From Bacteroidia bacterium (lineage in GTDB: Bacteria > Bacteroidota > Bacteroidia > Chitinophagales > Chitinophagaceae): a stretch of 64,000 nt of DNA. The stretch spans positions 124,001 through 188,000 of the forward strand of contig JAUIBA010000005.1 in NCBI GenBank assembly GCA_030427635.1, written 5' to 3'. Positions 18,248-27,543 of this stretch are shown one piece after another (the first letter of the stretch is position 1; each line of letters begins with the position of its first letter). Below the pieces are notes generated by a model that had not been told where the DNA came from, did no database searches, and was given only the letters and a program-made list of their open reading frames with translations. The position numbers and the translations under genes were made by a program.

Positions 18248-18643
18248 ATGAACGTGCGCGAACAACAAATTATTATTGAGCAAGCCAAAGATGGTACACT
18301 TTGGGGCCGATTACAATTAGGAGAAGACCTATTAACAACATCGGGCAAAGACCTGGACGAACTACAAAAAAACTTTTCCGAGCAATTAGAAGGATTTTAT
18401 CAAATTGATCCAAGAAAAATAAAGTTTGAATTTACTTATGATATTGGAGCTTTTTTTGAACACTATTCAGAATTGAATATTTCCGCTATTGCAGAAAAAG
18501 CCGGAATTAATGCATCACTTTTAAGACAATATAAAAACAGAGTAAAATTTCCATCTCAGGCACAAGTAAAAAAACTAGAAGACGCAATTCATGTAATAGG
18601 ACAAGAATTGACAAACGTTTCTTTAGTATCCGTAACAGATTAA
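18248..18643 (+). CDS. hicB: HicB-type antitoxin with C-terminal HTH
   Basis: 131 aa. The N-terminal part resembles the degenerate RNase-H-like HicB fold (IIIEQAKDGTLWGRLQ). The C-terminal third is a helix-turn-helix (ISAIAEKAGINASLLRQYKNRVKFPSQAQVKKLEDAI) able to bind the twin operators. It starts 52 bp after hicA. Neutralises HicA and probably represses the operon. Confidence 0.88.
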   Translation: MNVREQQIIIEQAKDGTLWGRLQLGEDLLTTSGKDLDELQKNFSEQLEGFYQIDPRKIKFEFTYDIGAFFEHYSELNISAIAEKAGINASLLRQYKNRVKFPSQAQVKKLEDAIHVIGQELTNVSLVSVTD

Positions 18644-18668
18644 AAGGATACTTATCAGCAAAAAAAGC

Positions 18669-18698
18669 AAGGGCTGTCTCATAAGAGCAGCCCTTTTT
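18669..18698 (+). terminator. terminator of hicAB
   Basis: Stem GGGCTG-CTC / GAG-CAGCCC with one bulged T and loop ATAA, followed by TTTTTT. Confidence 0.85.
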
Positions 18699-18700
18699 TA

Positions 18701-18826
18701 TCACTTAGAAACAACCAGGTTAATTAGGTATGCCAGACATATCAACCCGACAGCATATTCAACAATAATTACTGTGAATGGAATAGCCCACCATTTCTTA
18801 TCAAAATGTACTTTGGTTACTTTACG
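18701..18826 (-). pseudogene. hydrophobic reading-frame remnant without start codon
   Basis: An open minus-strand frame encodes KVHFDKKWWAIPFTVIIVEY and continues as a membrane helix ending LINLVVSK-stop. A stop codon lies just upstream and no ATG, GTG or TTG precedes the helix. Probably the tail of a lost membrane-protein gene. Confidence 0.35.
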
Positions 18827-19719
18827 TTATGAGTGTAAACGTAGGTTCTGTTATACACGTCAGATAGATATCCGATTACGTCAAACTCGCCTTCTTTCCT
18901 AGAAAAAAAGTAAGGTAAAATCCTTTCGACAGACCTTTCGTTACTAAAAAGCTGGTCGCAGTATACCAGCCAGGCGTTAGCTATGACGTCTTCGCCCAAT
19001 TCATTCAGCGCCCGCAAAACTAATTTGTAAGTTGAATTTGTTTTGTGCCCAAGTGTCGCGTCGGGAAAACTTTTATCTTTTATTTTTACTTTTCTCCTTT
19101 CGTTATATTGCACCTCAAGTTTTTCAACAAAATCAACCGCATTTTTTTCAGAATAATTAAAGGGAGCCGAAAATTTTTTTTCGGCAGCTTCTTCTCTCTT
19201 CTTTTCTTTTTCTCTATTTTTTTTATTAAGTTCCTGTTTATGTTCCTTTATAAGTTCCTTTTGTTTGCTGTTTTCAGCAAACAGTTTGTAGAAATCAGCA
19301 AATAGTTTGCTGTTTTCAGCAAACAGTTTGTAGAAATCAGCAAATAGTTTGCCATTTTCAGCTAATAGTTTGTTGTTTTCAGCAAACTGATATATTTCTG
19401 CAATTATTGGCACTATCATGTCATAGTTCACAGTGATGTGTTTAACCTTAGGATAGCCCTCAATGGTCACTGTAAGGATGCCAAGACTCTCAAATTTTAC
19501 AATTGCCTTGTCAATTCTGGATCTCTTTATCCCGGTTTCTTTTGTGATCGTGGCCGAGGAGTGGAAAAACTTTTTAAAACCGAAGGATTGGCTTTTTATC
19601 ACGAAATATTCGAACAAAACCACCTCTTCTAACGAAAAAAAGTTGAAATTATACTGCTGCAGACGCAATATATTTATCGCAAAAGGATTGAATTCCTTAG
19701 CTTTGCTATCAGACACCAT
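18817..19719 (-). CDS. winged-helix replication-initiator-like protein with six heptad repeats
   Basis: From ATG 19719 (MVSDSKAKEF) about 300 aa; a longer start at 19788 would run through a strong hairpin, so it is disfavoured. The N-terminal 95 residues look like a winged helix (TITKETGIKRSRIDKAIVKFESLGILTVTIEG). The middle has six 7-aa repeats (LFAENSK/LFADFYK type) and a Lys/Glu helix. The C-terminal domain includes ATLGHKTNSTYKLVLRALNELGED. The repeats are six contiguous 21-bp DNA units. Origin-like repeats upstream suggest a Rep or lambda O-like role (inference). Confidence 0.6.
   Translation of the reverse strand: MVSDSKAKEFNPFAINILRLQQYNFNFFSLEEVVLFEYFVIKSQSFGFKKFFHSSATITKETGIKRSRIDKAIVKFESLGILTVTIEGYPKVKHITVNYDMIVPIIAEIYQFAENNKLLAENGKLFADFYKLFAENSKLFADFYKLFAENSKQKELIKEHKQELNKKNREKEKKREEAAEKKFSAPFNYSEKNAVDFVEKLEVQYNERRKVKIKDKSFPDATLGHKTNSTYKLVLRALNELGEDVIANAWLVYCDQLFSNERSVERILPYFFSRKEGEFDVIGYLSDVYNRTYVYTHNVK
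19264..19389 (-). repeat. six tandem 21-bp repeats inside the initiator-like gene (iteron candidate)
   Basis: Exactly 126 bp = 6 x 21. Two adjacent 42-bp units are identical. Just downstream in the gene (19155-19260) the plus strand is nearly pure pyrimidine and AT-rich, like an unwinding element. Each unit encodes one heptad. Confidence 0.75.
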
Positions 19720-19730
19720 ATATTTTATTT

Positions 19731-19764
19731 TAACGAGTGCCACTTTGCGAGAGTGGCACTCGTT
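19731..19764. promoter_or_regulatory. 11-bp hairpin ahead of the initiator-like gene
   Basis: ACGAGTGCCAC / GTGGCACTCGT with a 9-nt loop, 12 bp before ATG 19719. On the plus strand it is followed by TTTGTTTTG, so it could terminate rightward transcription or act as a leader hairpin or operator for the gene. Confidence 0.55.
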
Positions 19765-19782
19765 TTGTTTTGTGAATATACG

Positions 19783-19904
19783 AACCAAATGGTTTATTCC
19801 TGAAAACCATTTGGTTTAGTTTGGGAGACCCATAGGAAACAAAATGGTTTACCACATTTAACCGTGGGTTTCCCGTGGGTTTTGTTTCGGAAACCCATTG
19901 GTTT
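19783..19904. repeat. origin-like repeat array upstream of the initiator-like gene
   Basis: Contains the inverted pair AACCAAATGGTTT / AAACCATTTGGTT (19783-19795, 19804-19816), AAATGGTTT, TGGGTTTCCCGTGGGTTT (19865-19882) and AAACCCATTGGTTT (19891-19904). The 18-mer and a 12-mer (TGGGTTTTGTTT) recur in the array inside the lambda O-like gene at 46.4 kb. Consistent with initiator-binding iterons. Confidence 0.62.
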
Positions 19905-20118
19905 AGTTCAGTAGGTTCAGCTTTTCTATCTTATCGGTATTTTCCCGGCATCCAGTTATATACCGTGTTACCGCATTATTCACCATTTCCTGCACATAAT
20001 GCCGCTCTGAAGGGAAGTACACAGAGGTCAGCTTATCCTCCCAGTTTTGCACCGCAAAGGTACCTGTAAGCAGCTCTATGATAGACAAGTCAAAGAAATA
20101 GCATATTTCATACCTTCG
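19903..20118 (-). pseudogene. 5'-truncated XRE-type regulator remnant
   Basis: Open from 20118 to the stop at 19903. It begins RRYEICYFFDLSIIELLTGTF, which resembles the last helix of an XRE helix-turn-helix (ICxFFDVSIDELL), then about 45 further residues. A stop lies directly upstream and the only in-frame start is TTG at 20088, after the HTH helix. The N-terminal DNA-binding helices are missing, so it is probably a fragment. Codon use looks genuine. Confidence 0.45.
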
Positions 20119-20122
20119 CTAC

Positions 20123-20368
20123 ATGAAAACTGTAATCATATCACTCAGCGTATTAACAATTGGACTCATTTCATGTTATAAAAACAAATGCCATACCTGC
20201 ACAACAAAGTTGTACAGAAATGGTATACTGCAGAATTCTACAGATACAAAGTATTGTGATAAAACCCGCAAAGAAATTAAAAGCTACGAAGGAACCACTA
20301 CGAGTACTAAGTACGACAGCGTACAAGGAATGGACGTTACAGGAACTTCAGTAACCACTTGTAACTAA
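20123..20368 (+). CDS. small cysteine-rich lipoprotein (cargo gene)
   Basis: 81 aa. A lipobox at LTIGLISC suggests lipidation at Cys18. The mature part has CHTC, a further Cys pair and many Thr/Ser (KSYEGTTTSTKYDSVQG). Opposite in direction to the flanking tail genes; a weak -7 box TACCTTCG is at 20111-20118. A lysogenic-conversion surface protein is plausible; function unknown. Confidence 0.65.
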   Translation: MKTVIISLSVLTIGLISCYKNKCHTCTTKLYRNGILQNSTDTKYCDKTRKEIKSYEGTTTSTKYDSVQGMDVTGTSVTTCN

Positions 20369-22593
20369 AGCCAATCTGGAATTATTGTATCAGCTGTACA
20401 TAATAAATCAAATTCAAAAACAATTTTACGTGTTGGGTTTAATCCTGCCTTGAGTACATATCCGTCTAATACACAACTATTCTTACCTCTTACAACTTTC
20501 ACTCTCATATATCCATATGGCTGAGTAGTCATTAAGTCATCAAGGTCAATAGCTGCAGGTGCCGAAAATGAAAAGACAAATGGTTTATAGAGCATGTTCG
20601 AACTTATCATGTTAATGTTAGACCTTTCTGTTAGGTCTGCACCGCCATACATACTTGAAATAATTGCAGCATTTTTACTTTTTGCTTCATATGACAGTGT
20701 TGTATCTGGCAGGCCGTAGTAATTTGAGCTAAGGAAAGGCAGCAACCTACCCATTTCACGCTGAATACTATGAGTGACATTAAAGACTGTGTCTGCAATT
20801 GCTGATGGTATTCCAGCTGTTATGTTATGAGCTCGATCAATCATTATTGGATTTGGCGAAACGCCAGAGATTAACACATCATTTCCATTACTCTGAATAA
20901 TAAACGTATCGTTATCTGAGCTATTATCAGTAGTTTTCTTCCCTTCCAGGTTTATACGAGAATATTCAATCCCATAACAATCGGCTCTATATGGACTGGT
21001 GTAATCAATATCTTTGATGGTCTGTATTACCGGTGCCTTAAAACTTGCCTGTGAGTTGAATTCATACCTTCCATTTACCTCATCATATGTCTGAGGCTCA
21101 TACCCTGCTATTATTGAATTACCTCTGTACTTATCATACAACGTCATTCTAAAATCAGAAATATTTTCACCAAAATCATAAATCATAACATCACTTCTAA
21201 AAAAATGAGACAAATGTTCATATACTACGGTTTCGACCCCGCCAATTAACTCTATGCCAATGCCGGCGCAATTACTAACTAATCCATGCTGTGTGAACTC
21301 ATTTAAGTTTGTTATAAGTTCTGCTGCAGTTTCACCGAGAGCTACACCTTCTGGTGTTGGTAGCCCTCTGAGTGCATCACCACAAGTAAAATAAGTATTG
21401 AATGGATTTAAGTTATAAACATCATCACCTGGGTACACATCTGTAGTAAGTAGTGAGCTGTAAGCCGGAGGGCTTACTTCATTACCACTTATTTTACCTA
21501 CCAGCTTTTTGAACAATTCCCAATGGCTGATTACCCTTGCAATTGTCTGTGTCTGTCTGTTTTTATATTCTATTGATATACCCCCAGCGCCTTCAGAAAA
21601 TTGGAGGGTCATACCCGATCCAGTACTACTAATACATTTAAAATATACGAAATAATAACACTCAAGTGTGTCAGCACTAAAATCATGAAATGGGGTACTA
21701 GCTGAAAATGTTCCATAGCTGTCGTCACCACCACTTATGTCTACATCACCAATATGTGTGTTATCAATTGAAGAAACTGACGGTTTATTTCCTCTAATTT
21801 CTACCCATACTTCAAGACTAAGAACATCGGGAGAAAGTCCACCAATCGGTATATAGTAGTTGAAATCTATGTTAACTCTGGCTTCATACTGATTCATAAC
21901 TTTAAAAGCCTGTCCAGTGTCAAAATCACCTCCGGGCCAGTTGGTGCCAGGTACTATAAAGTTATTCGGTATACCAAATGGTAGTCTACCCTCTTGATCA
22001 ATATACACAATTGGCATAGTTCGACCTGAACCTCCCAATATTGGGAATATACTTGGTATCATGCTATAATTGTACTGACCGGTTAATAAAATGCCATCCA
22101 TAAGCATGTTTCGGAATTCTGGATTGTCAGCCGGATCAAGCATAGGCACTGAAAAGTCTGTAGTGTCATATGCATTTAATCGTTGAGTTAATCCACCCTC
22201 CATCACTGTTTCACGAGCAAACAGTTCTTCACTGTAGTGTTTACCAAAATTGAACTGAAATTCACCCAGCAGTACATAACTTAATGAAGACTTTTTCCAC
22301 TTCAGAATTTCTATATAGGCAATTGCCTCACCATTACCTTGAGTATTGAAAATAAATCTGAGGATACGTGCAGCATCCTCAACTAATTCGAACTGTTCTG
22401 GCGCATATTTTCTGAATACCCCTTTGTATAAAGTATCCCTTTCCCATAAAAGTTGGATGGACTTCCAATTTGATACTGCATCAAGGTCTTGTGGGTCTGT
22501 GCTCGTTATTACACCAATAACTGGGTCCACCATATAATATTCGCCGATAGAATTCTTTATCCTGAATAGATATTCTTTTTTCATTTTATTCAT
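20365..22593 (-). CDS. phage tail-tip/baseplate protein
   Basis: 742 aa, immediately after the tape measure gene and overlapping it by 8 nt, the usual place of distal tail proteins. The N-terminal part (EYLFRIKNSIGEYYMVDPVIGVITSTDP) looks like a tail-associated domain. Long beta-rich stretches follow, then a region reminiscent of tail-associated hub proteins (SPYRADCYGIEYSRINLEGKK). Family not nameable with confidence. Confidence 0.65.
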   Translation of the reverse strand: MNKMKKEYLFRIKNSIGEYYMVDPVIGVITSTDPQDLDAVSNWKSIQLLWERDTLYKGVFRKYAPEQFELVEDAARILRFIFNTQGNGEAIAYIEILKWKKSSLSYVLLGEFQFNFGKHYSEELFARETVMEGGLTQRLNAYDTTDFSVPMLDPADNPEFRNMLMDGILLTGQYNYSMIPSIFPILGGSGRTMPIVYIDQEGRLPFGIPNNFIVPGTNWPGGDFDTGQAFKVMNQYEARVNIDFNYYIPIGGLSPDVLSLEVWVEIRGNKPSVSSIDNTHIGDVDISGGDDSYGTFSASTPFHDFSADTLECYYFVYFKCISSTGSGMTLQFSEGAGGISIEYKNRQTQTIARVISHWELFKKLVGKISGNEVSPPAYSSLLTTDVYPGDDVYNLNPFNTYFTCGDALRGLPTPEGVALGETAAELITNLNEFTQHGLVSNCAGIGIELIGGVETVVYEHLSHFFRSDVMIYDFGENISDFRMTLYDKYRGNSIIAGYEPQTYDEVNGRYEFNSQASFKAPVIQTIKDIDYTSPYRADCYGIEYSRINLEGKKTTDNSSDNDTFIIQSNGNDVLISGVSPNPIMIDRAHNITAGIPSAIADTVFNVTHSIQREMGRLLPFLSSNYYGLPDTTLSYEAKSKNAAIISSMYGGADLTERSNINMISSNMLYKPFVFSFSAPAAIDLDDLMTTQPYGYMRVKVVRGKNSCVLDGYVLKAGLNPTRKIVFEFDLLCTADTIIPDWL

Positions 22594-25500
22594 TTAAAAA
22601 GTCACCAATGTATTTGGTCCAGTTATGGCCACGCTTCACAACCTTACGGACTTCGCCATTATTGAATATGAACTGAGTCTCTGACTTATTTTCAATAGCA
22701 CTACGGATTGCCTTTGACTCTTCCCTATATGCTTGTATTGTTGCAGCCTGATCAGCCATGTACTGCATTGTCAGATCACCATTTGGATTCACCGCCATGC
22801 GCAACGCAGCCGGAGATACTCCACCAAGCATTGACATATCATTTTCCAGCATTTCCTGATTGTATACATGGGTGCCTTTGGGAAGATATCTATACTGATC
22901 ACTGCTTACTATATAAGGAGCTTTACCAGGCTCCTTAATTAGCTCTGAACCACGCTCACCTACTCTGGCAAGTCCATCTTCAGGATGCCCGCCCGGAGGT
23001 GTTCCCTGCCAGTACTCTGGTATTTGAGCCGATGCTACTCTGGCGAGCTGAACAGCACCTATACCAGCTATCACACCTGCCAGTATCTGCCCTGCTGGTG
23101 GCGGTATTTTAAGTGCATTAACAATGGCAACAGATGTACCGTATATAATTTGAGCCCCGGCAGCAGCCTTATCGGCTATTGCCTGATTTCTCTTTATTCT
23201 TGCTTCCTCCTGCTGAATCTTTCGCTTTTCCTCAGCATACTGAGCCTCCATTATCCGTACTCGCTTGTTCTTCTCTTCGTCAGATAATAGACTCTGATTT
23301 ATGAATGATATCTCCTGATTCTTCTTGTCATCAAGTGCTGTTATCCTTTCGGATATACTATTGAGTTCCTTCTGTGCTGCAGCATCGTTGAAAGCCTGAA
23401 TTGTCTGTATTGTTTCAGTAACCAGCTCCTGTATCTTACCGTTAATCTGTTTCCTTGCCTCGGCCTTCTTTTGTTCAGTACGGATGAAGTTCTGAAGGTC
23501 TGCGTCATACAATCGCTTCTGCGCCTCGTTAAGCGCCTCCTGAAGTGAAGTTGTGTTTACTCCCTGGCGAGATAACAAATCAATCTCTTCACGGAGATAA
23601 TCCACTGTCTGCTGCTGCTTTTCTTTTTGATACTTATCATCAAGATCTTTACGTTTACGGACATACTCGCTATACTTAATGCCGCCAGCTTGCAATTGGT
23701 CAGATAGTGCATTCTGTGCCTGTGCCTCCTCTAACTCAACATTATTTGTAAGATGTTTTATTGATTCAAGGCGCTTTTTTGTTTCATCTTCCTGTATAGC
23801 CAGTATACCTTTTGCAGTCTTATTAGTATGCTCCAGCTCTAACAGTGAGTATTCAGCAGATATATTATTGTATCGCTGCTGTAACATTGATTTTTGAGCC
23901 AATAAATCCTTTTCCTGCTGTGTACGTTTATCAGCTGATTTCTTTTCGATACTCTCAATACGTGACAGAGCCTGCGCTGTCATATCATATAAAGCACTGA
24001 GCCCGGCAGCCTGCGATTGAAATGACAGATCTGAGTACTCCTTATAAGCAGTAATACGCTGCTCCATTGAGAGCTTGTCATTCTCATACACTACTTTGTA
24101 ATATTCGGCTTCAATTTGAAGTCGTTTTGCGTACTCACCATACAGCTCCCGGGTGTAGTCCTGCTCATATTTAAGCGAGTTATCCTTACCTCCTTTTCTC
24201 AGTGGTTTATCAAGAAACCGGCGGCGCTCTTCTTCCAACTTTTTCAATTCTGTAATAGCTCGCTTATGCTCCTCTGTATTCGCGGCATTCGCATCACGTA
24301 GTGCCTGAAACTTCTTAATGTCGCTATCAATATCTGACAGAATACGGCCGTCATGCTTAGGGTTAAGCATGAACTGCAATTCTGTTTTCAGAATTCGCAC
24401 ATCGTCTTTCAGGTCCTCTATCCTTTTAGAATATTGAATAATTGAATCCTTTTGTTCCTTGTATGGATCATTTCCAGCAATAGAATTGTACAAGTCAACA
24501 ATACTATTCCCTTCATCCTTCTGGGCCTTTTCCAGCTCTATTTTAGCTTTTGTTCGTTCTTTTACAAGAAGATTCAGCTCTTCCTCCACTGATTTTATTC
24601 TATTCTGTTGCTCTACTACCCTATTAAGAACCTCAGGAACATTACCCAATTTACCCAACAGAAATGCCTCCTGATCTATTGATTGTAATAATGCAGGATA
24701 TAAGTGTATGAGTTCTTGTATTGCATCAATACGGGCCTTATATGGTTCTGAGAGACTTTGTGCAATGCGTAATAGCTCTGCTGTCTTGGCAACCTCAGTA
24801 TCATATGACTGTCTGATTGTTTCATTCAACTCCTGCATGCTCTTATTAAGGTTCTGAGCGGCTTTATCGGTCTCTGACATTGCATTTCCTGACATTGCGG
24901 TCCGAGCAGTAAATATTGTAAATGCAGAAACCGCAATTGTTGCAATACCATTTAGGCTGAATAGTGATTGAGCAAGGACTTTCCATGTAGGTATTGTTGC
25001 TTCGCCAGCCGCTTTAGCAGCTATATTTGCTGTCTTCAACTCCTTCAGGTGTTGTATAAGTATCGGAACGTTATTTGATATTGCCGACATGTAAGTACTA
25101 AAACTATATGCAGCTGCAGGTGTTTCTCTCAATACCTGCTGGAAGGAATATGCGGCATTTGATGCCTTTTGAAAATTAGAAGATGTTGTGGCAGTTGCAT
25201 TAGACGCACCACCAATTGTGCTGTTAACCTGAGCAATAGAAATACTCAATTTTCTAGCCTTTGCTGTAAGCTCTTCAAACTCGCTACTATTTCCTTTCCC
25301 AGCCAACTGTAGAGCAATAAGCTCTTTTCTTATTTCCCGTAACTGGGCTGTGGCATCCGGATAGTTACCAACATTTCTATAGAAATTGCCGATTGATGCA
25401 TCCAAATCCTTCACTACCTCATCTAATACCTGAATTTCAGATAGAAGCTTTACTCCCCCCTCAGAATTGCGTTCAGTAGCATCCAGCTGCCGCCATGCGT

Positions 25501-26035
25501 CTTTTAGGCGACCTACCTTAATACTAAGCTCATCAACACTACCTGCAGATGCCTGCATTTCCTTTTCTTCTTGTTTCATGGCTACCCGCACTTCTGACAA
25601 TGCCACCTTCAGAGCCACTTCTTCTGCTGTTAGCTTTTCTACTACAACGGTATAATCTCCAGAATCATTCCTTAACTCTCTCAGCTGCTTTTTAACTTCA
25701 GAAAGCTGACGTTCTAAGCTAACCTCCTGCTTTACATTATCCCGCATCGTATCAGACAGCTTACTCAGAAAGGCATTTGCTTCCTCCACTGCCTGCGAAT
25801 AGTCTTTCACAGCCGTTGTAGCCTTTTTATTTGACTCAGCTGCAGCACCGGCGTTCCTGCTGAGGTCAGATAGCGTTTTCGTAGCCTGGAGTCCATCAAA
25901 TGCAATCTTGCCCGCTTTATTAGCTCGTTCCATCTGTTCGATATATGCTTCTATTCTCTTTTCCAGATAATCGAACTGCTGTGCTGCTGCACTGATGTCC
26001 GCAAATTCACTGAGCATATCATTTACCTGTGCCAT
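22586..26035 (-). CDS. tail tape measure protein
   Basis: 1,149 aa, the longest gene of the prophage. N-terminal 200 residues are coiled coil (LERQLSEVKKQLRELRND). A hydrophobic stretch lies near 365-385 (LFSLNGIATIAVSAFTIFTA). Long coiled coils fill 400-900, and a Gly/Ala helix (AAAGAQIIYGTSVAIVNAL) and PEYWQGTPPGGHPEDGLARVGERGSELI occur near the C-terminus, typical of tape measures. The length would set a tail of roughly 170 nm by the usual 1.5 angstrom per residue rule (inference). Confidence 0.92.
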   Translation of the reverse strand: MAQVNDMLSEFADISAAAQQFDYLEKRIEAYIEQMERANKAGKIAFDGLQATKTLSDLSRNAGAAAESNKKATTAVKDYSQAVEEANAFLSKLSDTMRDNVKQEVSLERQLSEVKKQLRELRNDSGDYTVVVEKLTAEEVALKVALSEVRVAMKQEEKEMQASAGSVDELSIKVGRLKDAWRQLDATERNSEGGVKLLSEIQVLDEVVKDLDASIGNFYRNVGNYPDATAQLREIRKELIALQLAGKGNSSEFEELTAKARKLSISIAQVNSTIGGASNATATTSSNFQKASNAAYSFQQVLRETPAAAYSFSTYMSAISNNVPILIQHLKELKTANIAAKAAGEATIPTWKVLAQSLFSLNGIATIAVSAFTIFTARTAMSGNAMSETDKAAQNLNKSMQELNETIRQSYDTEVAKTAELLRIAQSLSEPYKARIDAIQELIHLYPALLQSIDQEAFLLGKLGNVPEVLNRVVEQQNRIKSVEEELNLLVKERTKAKIELEKAQKDEGNSIVDLYNSIAGNDPYKEQKDSIIQYSKRIEDLKDDVRILKTELQFMLNPKHDGRILSDIDSDIKKFQALRDANAANTEEHKRAITELKKLEEERRRFLDKPLRKGGKDNSLKYEQDYTRELYGEYAKRLQIEAEYYKVVYENDKLSMEQRITAYKEYSDLSFQSQAAGLSALYDMTAQALSRIESIEKKSADKRTQQEKDLLAQKSMLQQRYNNISAEYSLLELEHTNKTAKGILAIQEDETKKRLESIKHLTNNVELEEAQAQNALSDQLQAGGIKYSEYVRKRKDLDDKYQKEKQQQTVDYLREEIDLLSRQGVNTTSLQEALNEAQKRLYDADLQNFIRTEQKKAEARKQINGKIQELVTETIQTIQAFNDAAAQKELNSISERITALDDKKNQEISFINQSLLSDEEKNKRVRIMEAQYAEEKRKIQQEEARIKRNQAIADKAAAGAQIIYGTSVAIVNALKIPPPAGQILAGVIAGIGAVQLARVASAQIPEYWQGTPPGGHPEDGLARVGERGSELIKEPGKAPYIVSSDQYRYLPKGTHVYNQEMLENDMSMLGGVSPAALRMAVNPNGDLTMQYMADQAATIQAYREESKAIRSAIENKSETQFIFNNGEVRKVVKRGHNWTKYIGDFLNE

Positions 26036-26660
26036 TATATTCCTTGTTTTTAGTGTTTACTGACCTTGTATATTCTTCCAGCTCCCCGATATATAGTGCA
26101 AAACGATACATATTAAGAGCATTTGTATCAAATGACATTTTTTTAAACTGCTCAATGGCATGTAATTGCCTATACCAATACTTTTTAGGATTCATATTTT
26201 CTTTGCCAGCTTCTTTTTTTTCTATCCCTTCATGCTCTGTCTTTGCCAGCTTCAACTTCAGACTGTAGTTTGCTATGTTGTTTTCAATAAATTGGATGTC
26301 TGACTCTATTGTTTGGGGGGAATACTGTCGTTTGTATCCCCATTCACTCAAGCACCCAGCCAACTTAGACACAACGGTTGTAAGGCCGACAGAATGTGCC
26401 GTTTTAATCCCATCCAAAAGTGATGATGTGCATATTATACGAGTGTGAATTGCCTCCATGTTTGCGAGCCTACGGACATATGCAACTGCTTTCTTATTTC
26501 CTGTTTCAACATAAAATTTACTGAGTAGCTCTTCCCATGCGAGCCACAATTCGACCTCTGTAGCAGTTCCATCCAGTAAGAGTAGTTTATAATCTTTTTC
26601 ACATATACACTTGATAAATACGGGGAACATTAACTGTTCCAGTTCAGTAATAAATTTCAT
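26019..26660 (-). CDS. phage protein upstream of the tape measure, possible tail assembly protein
   Basis: 213 aa, mostly helical, no recognised domain. It overlaps the tape measure start by 17 nt, the place where tail assembly chaperones lie. No obvious slippery site for a programmed frameshift was noticed near its end. Confidence 0.6.
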   Translation of the reverse strand: MKFITELEQLMFPVFIKCICEKDYKLLLLDGTATEVELWLAWEELLSKFYVETGNKKAVAYVRRLANMEAIHTRIICTSSLLDGIKTAHSVGLTTVVSKLAGCLSEWGYKRQYSPQTIESDIQFIENNIANYSLKLKLAKTEHEGIEKKEAGKENMNPKKYWYRQLHAIEQFKKMSFDTNALNMYRFALYIGELEEYTRSVNTKNKEYNGTGK

Positions 26661-26668
26661 TTTATATG

Positions 26669-27142
26669 CTATTTAAAGCCTGTCTTATCCCTTGTCTGAC
26701 TAAGTAGATCCGGTTTTACAATATCAGTCCACACTGTGGCCTTACTTTCTATTGTCAGACCCAGCGCCTTACCCTGGTACTTTGACTGTATACCATTCGC
26801 AAATGATGCTGAGGCATTGTAGGTAACTGTTTTGTTGCTAGCCTTAACGCTGATAGATTTATGAAATACACCTGTAATGATGAGATTGGGTACATCGAAC
26901 TCCATTTCAGGGAAAATGCTCTTCTTCCAAGCGGCATACCTCGCTGCAGCTTCTCTGGTTTTGAACCATGGATCTTCGCTATACTTAGGCGACAGCTGCT
27001 TTCCGTCAGTACTGATCCCCTTATGCAACTGCTTCCTATTCAGGTCTGCTACTGCTGTTCCATTACGGTCAATTATTGCACCTGACATTGCCTGAACGTC
27101 AATTGAACGTACTCTTTCCAATATTTGCTGTCCTGTTGCCAT
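26669..27142 (-). CDS. phage protein of unknown function (tail/neck region)
   Basis: 157 aa from MATGQQILERVRS; a longer start at 27169 adds a hydrophobic MYRPPFLFV and is less likely. The first half is charged (LNRKQLHKGISTDGKQLSPKYSED), the second beta-rich (VPNLIITGVFHKSISVKASNKTVTYN). Order in the cluster suggests a tail completion or tail terminator protein, unproven. Confidence 0.6.
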   Translation of the reverse strand: MATGQQILERVRSIDVQAMSGAIIDRNGTAVADLNRKQLHKGISTDGKQLSPKYSEDPWFKTREAAARYAAWKKSIFPEMEFDVPNLIITGVFHKSISVKASNKTVTYNASASFANGIQSKYQGKALGLTIESKATVWTDIVKPDLLSQTRDKTGFK

Positions 27143-27200
27143 TACAAAGAGAAAAGGCGGGCGATACACCGCCCGCCTTTGATTTTTAAGGTAATACTTA

Positions 27201-27503
27201 CTACTTATTATGCTTATCGGCCTCTGTATTTGCTACCGGCAGAGTTGTTTCCGCTTTGTTATCTGCTTTTTCTGGATTAACAGCATCATAAGCAATATCC
27301 CACAGCTCACCGAGCATTTGTTTCCTCTTTTCGTCAGGAATCCCGATAAAATGCGTCTTATTTTTTGATATATAATCAGCTCTTTTCTGGCTAACTATTG
27401 TGTTTGCAATGTATTGACCATTACCGTACCTGCAGGTTATTGGCTTTACACCTATGGCTTTAGTATTTTTCATTTTCACTTTGTTATTAACCCCTGCAAT
27501 CAT
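27201..27503 (-). CDS. small phage protein of unknown function (tail region)
   Basis: 100 aa (90 aa if MKNTKAIG is the start). The N-terminal half has YGNGQYIANTIVSQKRADYI; the C-terminal tail is acidic and low-complexity. Located between the putative tail tube and tail completion genes; may interact with the tube protein. Confidence 0.55.
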   Translation of the reverse strand: MIAGVNNKVKMKNTKAIGVKPITCRYGNGQYIANTIVSQKRADYISKNKTHFIGIPDEKRKQMLGELWDIAYDAVNPEKADNKAETTLPVANTEADKHNK

Positions 27504-27543
27504 TTAAGAACAGGAGAATTATAAAATGTTGTTACAGTTTCAG

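Noticed and set aside
18814-18825. GTTACTTTACG as another copy of the late-promoter motif
   Set aside because: Lacks the TA step, overlaps the end of a coding gene, and no -7 box lies at 26 bp.
18701-18826. Hydrophobic 41-codon frame as a functional small membrane protein
   Set aside because: No usable start codon between the upstream stop and the helix; listed only as a remnant.
26019-26660. Programmed frameshift producing a long tail assembly chaperone
   Set aside because: No slippery heptamer or fitting second frame was noticed near the end of the gene.
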